Position numbers and translations under genes: made by a program
Assembly: GCA_965178525.1 (NCBI GenBank)
Contig: CBCXVS010000363.1
Location: 1-6,437, forward strand
Source of the DNA: CBCXVS01 sp965178525
GTDB taxonomy: Bacteria > Tectomicrobia > Entotheonellia > Entotheonellales > Entotheonellaceae
Direction of reading: 5' to 3'
DNA length: 6,437 nucleotides
In this document: piece by piece, positions 4,423 to 6,437 of the stretch
Numbering within the stretch: the stretch's first letter is position 1
Layout of the letters: each line of letters begins with the position of its first letter
The notes under the pieces: model-generated
What the model was told of the DNA's origin: nothing
The model's input: the letters and a program-made list of their open reading frames with translations, nothing else
Database searches by the model: none

Positions 4423-5966
4423 TGCATGATGTCCTCAAGCGTTTACAGGCTATCTGTCAGGTTAGCACGGCGCTCGGTACGATTCGGGACCAGGGACAGC
4501 TCATGCAAAAAATCATCGACTGTATTTTCGATATTTTTTCGGCCGCTGATCGTTCCTTTATTCTGTTGCGTGAGTCCCACAACCAGACGCTCATACCCGT
4601 GGTAGCCAAAGAACGTCACGGTGAACAGAAGTCACATGAGGAAATCGCCATCTCTCAGACGATTGTGCAGGAGGTGGTGAGTCATAAGCGTTCCATTCTG
4701 TCGGTTGACGCGATGGGCGATGATCGTTTCAATCAACAGACATCGGTCATCAACCTTTCGATTCGAAGTATGATGTGCGCCCCACTCCTGGTCGGGGACG
4801 AACTCCTCGGCTTGATTCAGGTAGACACCCATGATGCCCAACAGCAATTTATGCCCGAGGATCTCCAGGTCCTCACGGGTATCAGTACCCAGGCAGCGAT
4901 TGCGGTCAAGAATGCCCAATTAAACGAAGAGATCGAAGCCGAAACCGCCCGGCGGACCAGTCTACAGCGCTATTTCTCGCCGAAACTGGTGGACATGCTC
5001 ATGTCAGGGGATGTCACAACCGCACTCGGCGGCAATTCGTACCGCGGGACCATTCTCTTCGCCGATATTATTGGTTTCACTACCATGAGCGAAGCCATGG
5101 CGCCAGCGGATGTGTTGGCAAAGCTCAACCGTTACCTCACGATCATGCAAAAATTGATCTACGAAAACGGTGGGAATGTCGACAAAGTCAACGGCGACGG
5201 CGTCATGGCCTTTTGGGGCGTACCGCAAACCGATGGACAGGACGAAAATAACGCGGTCTTTACCGCCCTCCAAATGCAACGGCATCTGTGGTCGTTCAAC
5301 CTGGATTTGCAGACCGAGGGCCAACAGCCGATCCACATGGGTATCGGGCTCAACACCGGTGACTTCATTGCGGGGAATATCGGGTCAGAGGATAAAATTG
5401 AATTCACCCTGATCGGCGATCATGTCAACTTGGCATCGCGCATTGAGCATCTCGCAGGACGCAATCAAGTCCTCGTCTCCGAAGCGACCTGGGAGCCCAT
5501 CAAACACCTCGTCAGCGCCGTACAACTTCCCCCTTTACTGGTCAAAGGCAAGTCGACACCGATCACGATTTACTCCATCCGAAGCATGCAAAGCCTGCAG
5601 CAAGGGGGGTATATCATGGCCTTGCCGTGTCATATTCTCGACGAAAAAGGCCAGCATATCGGGCGGGGAATCATCACGGGCTGCACACCACTGAACACGG
5701 GCTTGTGCTTACGCATGAGCACGCATATGCCGCTGGAACGCGGGAGTGTGCTCAACTTACAAATGGAAACGGTCGAATACCATAAGCCTTTCTTATGTGC
5801 GCTCAAGGTCCATAGCACCCTGACCGGCGCCCATAGTGGCGGCTGTTCCTATACCAAAGCCGTCCTCACTGATATGCAAGAACAAGATGAGGAATTCAGT
5901 GAATTCCTCATGCCGGGAAGTTGCGTCGCCACGACGTATACCTGGAATGATCTCAAACGCCGCTAA
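4377..5966 (+). CDS. GAF domain, class III adenylate/guanylate cyclase with extra C-terminal (PilZ-like?) domain
   Basis: A 529-residue soluble nucleotide cyclase. Domains: short helix (12-36); GAF sensor (about 37-180; DRSFILL, SMMCAPLLVGDELLGLIQVD); linker LQRYFSPKLVDMLMSG (196-211), typical before cyclase domains; catalytic domain (about 220-400). Catalytic residues: D230 in LFADIIGF and D274 in NGDGVMAFW for metal, K270 in VDKVNGD at the adenine-specifying position, T344 in FTLIGDHVNLASR, transition-state N351 and R355. The K/T pair fits class IIIb adenylyl cyclases (CyaB1-like), so cAMP is the predicted product. Residues about 412-522 form an extra, mostly beta-rich domain (PLNTGLCLRMST, MPLERGSVLNLQME) that resembles a PilZ barrel in outline but lacks the RxxxR c-di-GMP motif; this is tentative. 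Start is GTG 4377 or ATG 4380; in-frame TGA at 4371 excludes anything longer, and the Shine-Dalgarno is weak. It is divergent from the kinase operon and no membrane segment is seen. Confidence 0.9.
   Translation: MMSEVGTDGTPGEEALHDVLKRLQAICQVSTALGTIRDQGQLMQKIIDCIFDIFSAADRSFILLRESHNQTLIPVVAKERHGEQKSHEEIAISQTIVQEVVSHKRSILSVDAMGDDRFNQQTSVINLSIRSMMCAPLLVGDELLGLIQVDTHDAQQQFMPEDLQVLTGISTQAAIAVKNAQLNEEIEAETARRTSLQRYFSPKLVDMLMSGDVTTALGGNSYRGTILFADIIGFTTMSEAMAPADVLAKLNRYLTIMQKLIYENGGNVDKVNGDGVMAFWGVPQTDGQDENNAVFTALQMQRHLWSFNLDLQTEGQQPIHMGIGLNTGDFIAGNIGSEDKIEFTLIGDHVNLASRIEHLAGRNQVLVSEATWEPIKHLVSAVQLPPLLVKGKSTPITIYSIRSMQSLQQGGYIMALPCHILDEKGQHIGRGIITGCTPLNTGLCLRMSTHMPLERGSVLNLQMETVEYHKPFLCALKVHSTLTGAHSGGCSYTKAVLTDMQEQDEEFSEFLMPGSCVATTYTWNDLKRR
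4433..4436 (-). promoter_or_regulatory. Candidate Shine-Dalgarno for the upstream kinase start
   Basis: GAGG on the minus strand lies 10 nt before the ATG at 4422-4420. Spacing is slightly long, and the site is inside the cyclase coding region on the other strand, so it supports but does not prove the longer kinase start. Confidence 0.35.
5602..5618 (+). promoter_or_regulatory. Possible internal ribosome binding site and ATG for the C-terminal domain
   Basis: AAGGGGGG (5602-5609) lies 6 nt before an in-frame ATG (5616-5618, codon 414), exactly where the cyclase domain ends and the C-terminal domain begins. It could pair with anti-Shine-Dalgarno sequence through one G-U wobble. Use of this start would release the roughly 116-residue C-terminal domain as a separate protein. 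Confidence 0.4.
5887..5911. repeat. Perfect 25-nt palindrome (12+1+12) in the 3' end of the cyclase gene
   Basis: ATGAGGAATTCA, a single G, then TGAATTCCTCAT, the exact reverse complement. It lies within codons 504-512 (DEEFSEFLM), about 52 nt before the cyclase TAA. As RNA it can form an 11-bp stem with an AGU triloop; no T-tract follows on either strand. Arms differ from the palindrome at 2368-2392, but both have 12-nt arms, a one-base centre and core TCAGTGA. Confidence 0.85.
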
Positions 5967-6437
5967 TCTTCCCGCAACACAGTGCGAGCAATCACTTTGA
6001 GTTCCAAAATCGGTTTCACGCCCTCAAAAATCGGCAGGACTAACGCATCCACCACATAGCGCGAAATCGGTGTTTCCTCCGCATATCCCCAGCCGCCGTG
6101 CAAAAGCTGGCCTTCCTGGGTGATCCACAGCGCCACATCGCTGGCAAGCAGCTTTGCCATCGCCGCCTGCAAGCCTTGATCTGGCTGCTGGTCCATCTGG
6201 CGCGCCGCGGCATAGGTGAGGTGACGCGCCGCCGCCAGATGGGTTGCCATGCGACCAAGCTTATACTGGGTCAGCTGATAATCGCTGATCGGCCGGCCAA
6301 ACTGCTGCCGGCCCTTGGCATAGACAACGGTTTTTTCTAACGCTGCTTGCGCCAGCCCAACCGCGCGCCCTCCCGTTTGTAAACGGCCGTTGGCAAAACC
6401 GCTCATTTGCAGATAAAACCCGCGGTTGTAGCCGTCC
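5963..6437 (-). CDS. Acyl-CoA dehydrogenase, C-terminal part (5' end outside window)
   Basis: The C-terminal 157 or so residues of a flavin acyl-CoA dehydrogenase, which oxidises acyl-CoA thioesters to enoyl-CoA. Reading from the right edge: GYNRGFYLQMSGFANGRL, then RAVGLAQAALEKTVVYAKGRQQFGRPIS (helix with RQQFG, an FAD-contact motif), QYKLGRMATHLAAAR, AKLLASDVALWITQEGQLLHGGWGYAEETPISRYVVDA, and IFEGVKPILELKVIAR. The Glu of IFEG aligns with the catalytic-base EGT motif of the family; here EGV replaces EGT. The ATG at 6406 is internal, because family sequence continues upstream of it to the edge. The TAG stop (5965-5963) overlaps the convergent cyclase TAA by 4 bp, and no intergenic terminator exists. 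Substrate is not predictable from this part. Context does not link it to the signalling genes. Confidence 0.9.
   Translation of the reverse strand, partial: DGYNRGFYLQMSGFANGRLQTGGRAVGLAQAALEKTVVYAKGRQQFGRPISDYQLTQYKLGRMATHLAAARHLTYAAARQMDQQPDQGLQAAMAKLLASDVALWITQEGQLLHGGWGYAEETPISRYVVDALVLPIFEGVKPILELKVIARTVLRED

Noticed and set aside
4813..4908. Short hairpins and 8-bp restriction-site-like palindromes scattered through the genes
   Set aside because: Arms of 4-6 bp are expected at this frequency; only the two 25-nt palindromes stand out.
6193..6242. Ten-base inverted repeat CCATCTGGCG / CGCCAGATGG in the acyl-CoA dehydrogenase gene
   Set aside because: Arms are 30 nt apart in GC-rich coding sequence encoding normal family residues; chance is plausible.

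Overview
This bacterial window holds a compact signalling cluster built around two type IV pilus retraction-type ATPases, flanked by unrelated metabolic gene ends. No rRNA, tRNA, CRISPR or insertion sequence was seen. The mixture of Ser/Thr kinase, PP2C phosphatase, PilT-like ATPases, GAF-containing class III cyclase, acyl-CoA dehydrogenase and a gentisate-dioxygenase-like cupin suggests a large-genome, Gram-negative-type environmental bacterium. The sequence alone does not fix a phylum.

Layout. At the left edge, on +, is the 3' end of a gentisate 1,2-dioxygenase-like cupin gene (ends 284). After about 100 bp of non-coding sequence comes a minus-strand operon, read right to left: Ser/Thr protein kinase (4422/4257 to 3430), PilT-like ATPase A (3430 to 2340), PilT-like ATPase B (2295 to 1220) and PP2C phosphatase (1223 to 390). 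Kinase/ATPase A and ATPase B/phosphatase are stop-start coupled (TGATG and ATGA). A and B are 44 bp apart, with a good Shine-Dalgarno in the gap. Divergent from the kinase, on +, is a GAF-cyclase protein with an extra C-terminal domain that may be PilZ-like (4377 to 5966). It overlaps by 4 bp, stop to stop, the convergent 3' half of an acyl-CoA dehydrogenase (minus, 5963 to the right edge).

Both ATPase genes are broken by an apparent single-base deletion in their C-terminal parts. The interrupted family sequence resumes at once in the next frame, so sequencing or assembly indels are the simplest explanation, and real loss of function is the alternative.

How the genes may work together (inference): kinase and phosphatase form a reversible phosphorylation pair whose coupled partners are two retraction-type motor ATPases, so the motors or an accessory protein are candidate substrates. 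The divergent cyclase, predicted to make cAMP, adds a second-messenger arm. No pilin, PilB, PilC or PilM-Q gene is visible here. Two perfect 25-nt palindromes of identical geometry (12-nt arms, 1-nt centre, shared core TCAGTGA) lie within the 3' ends of ATPase A and the cyclase gene. They are the strongest sequence structure not explained by the proteins.
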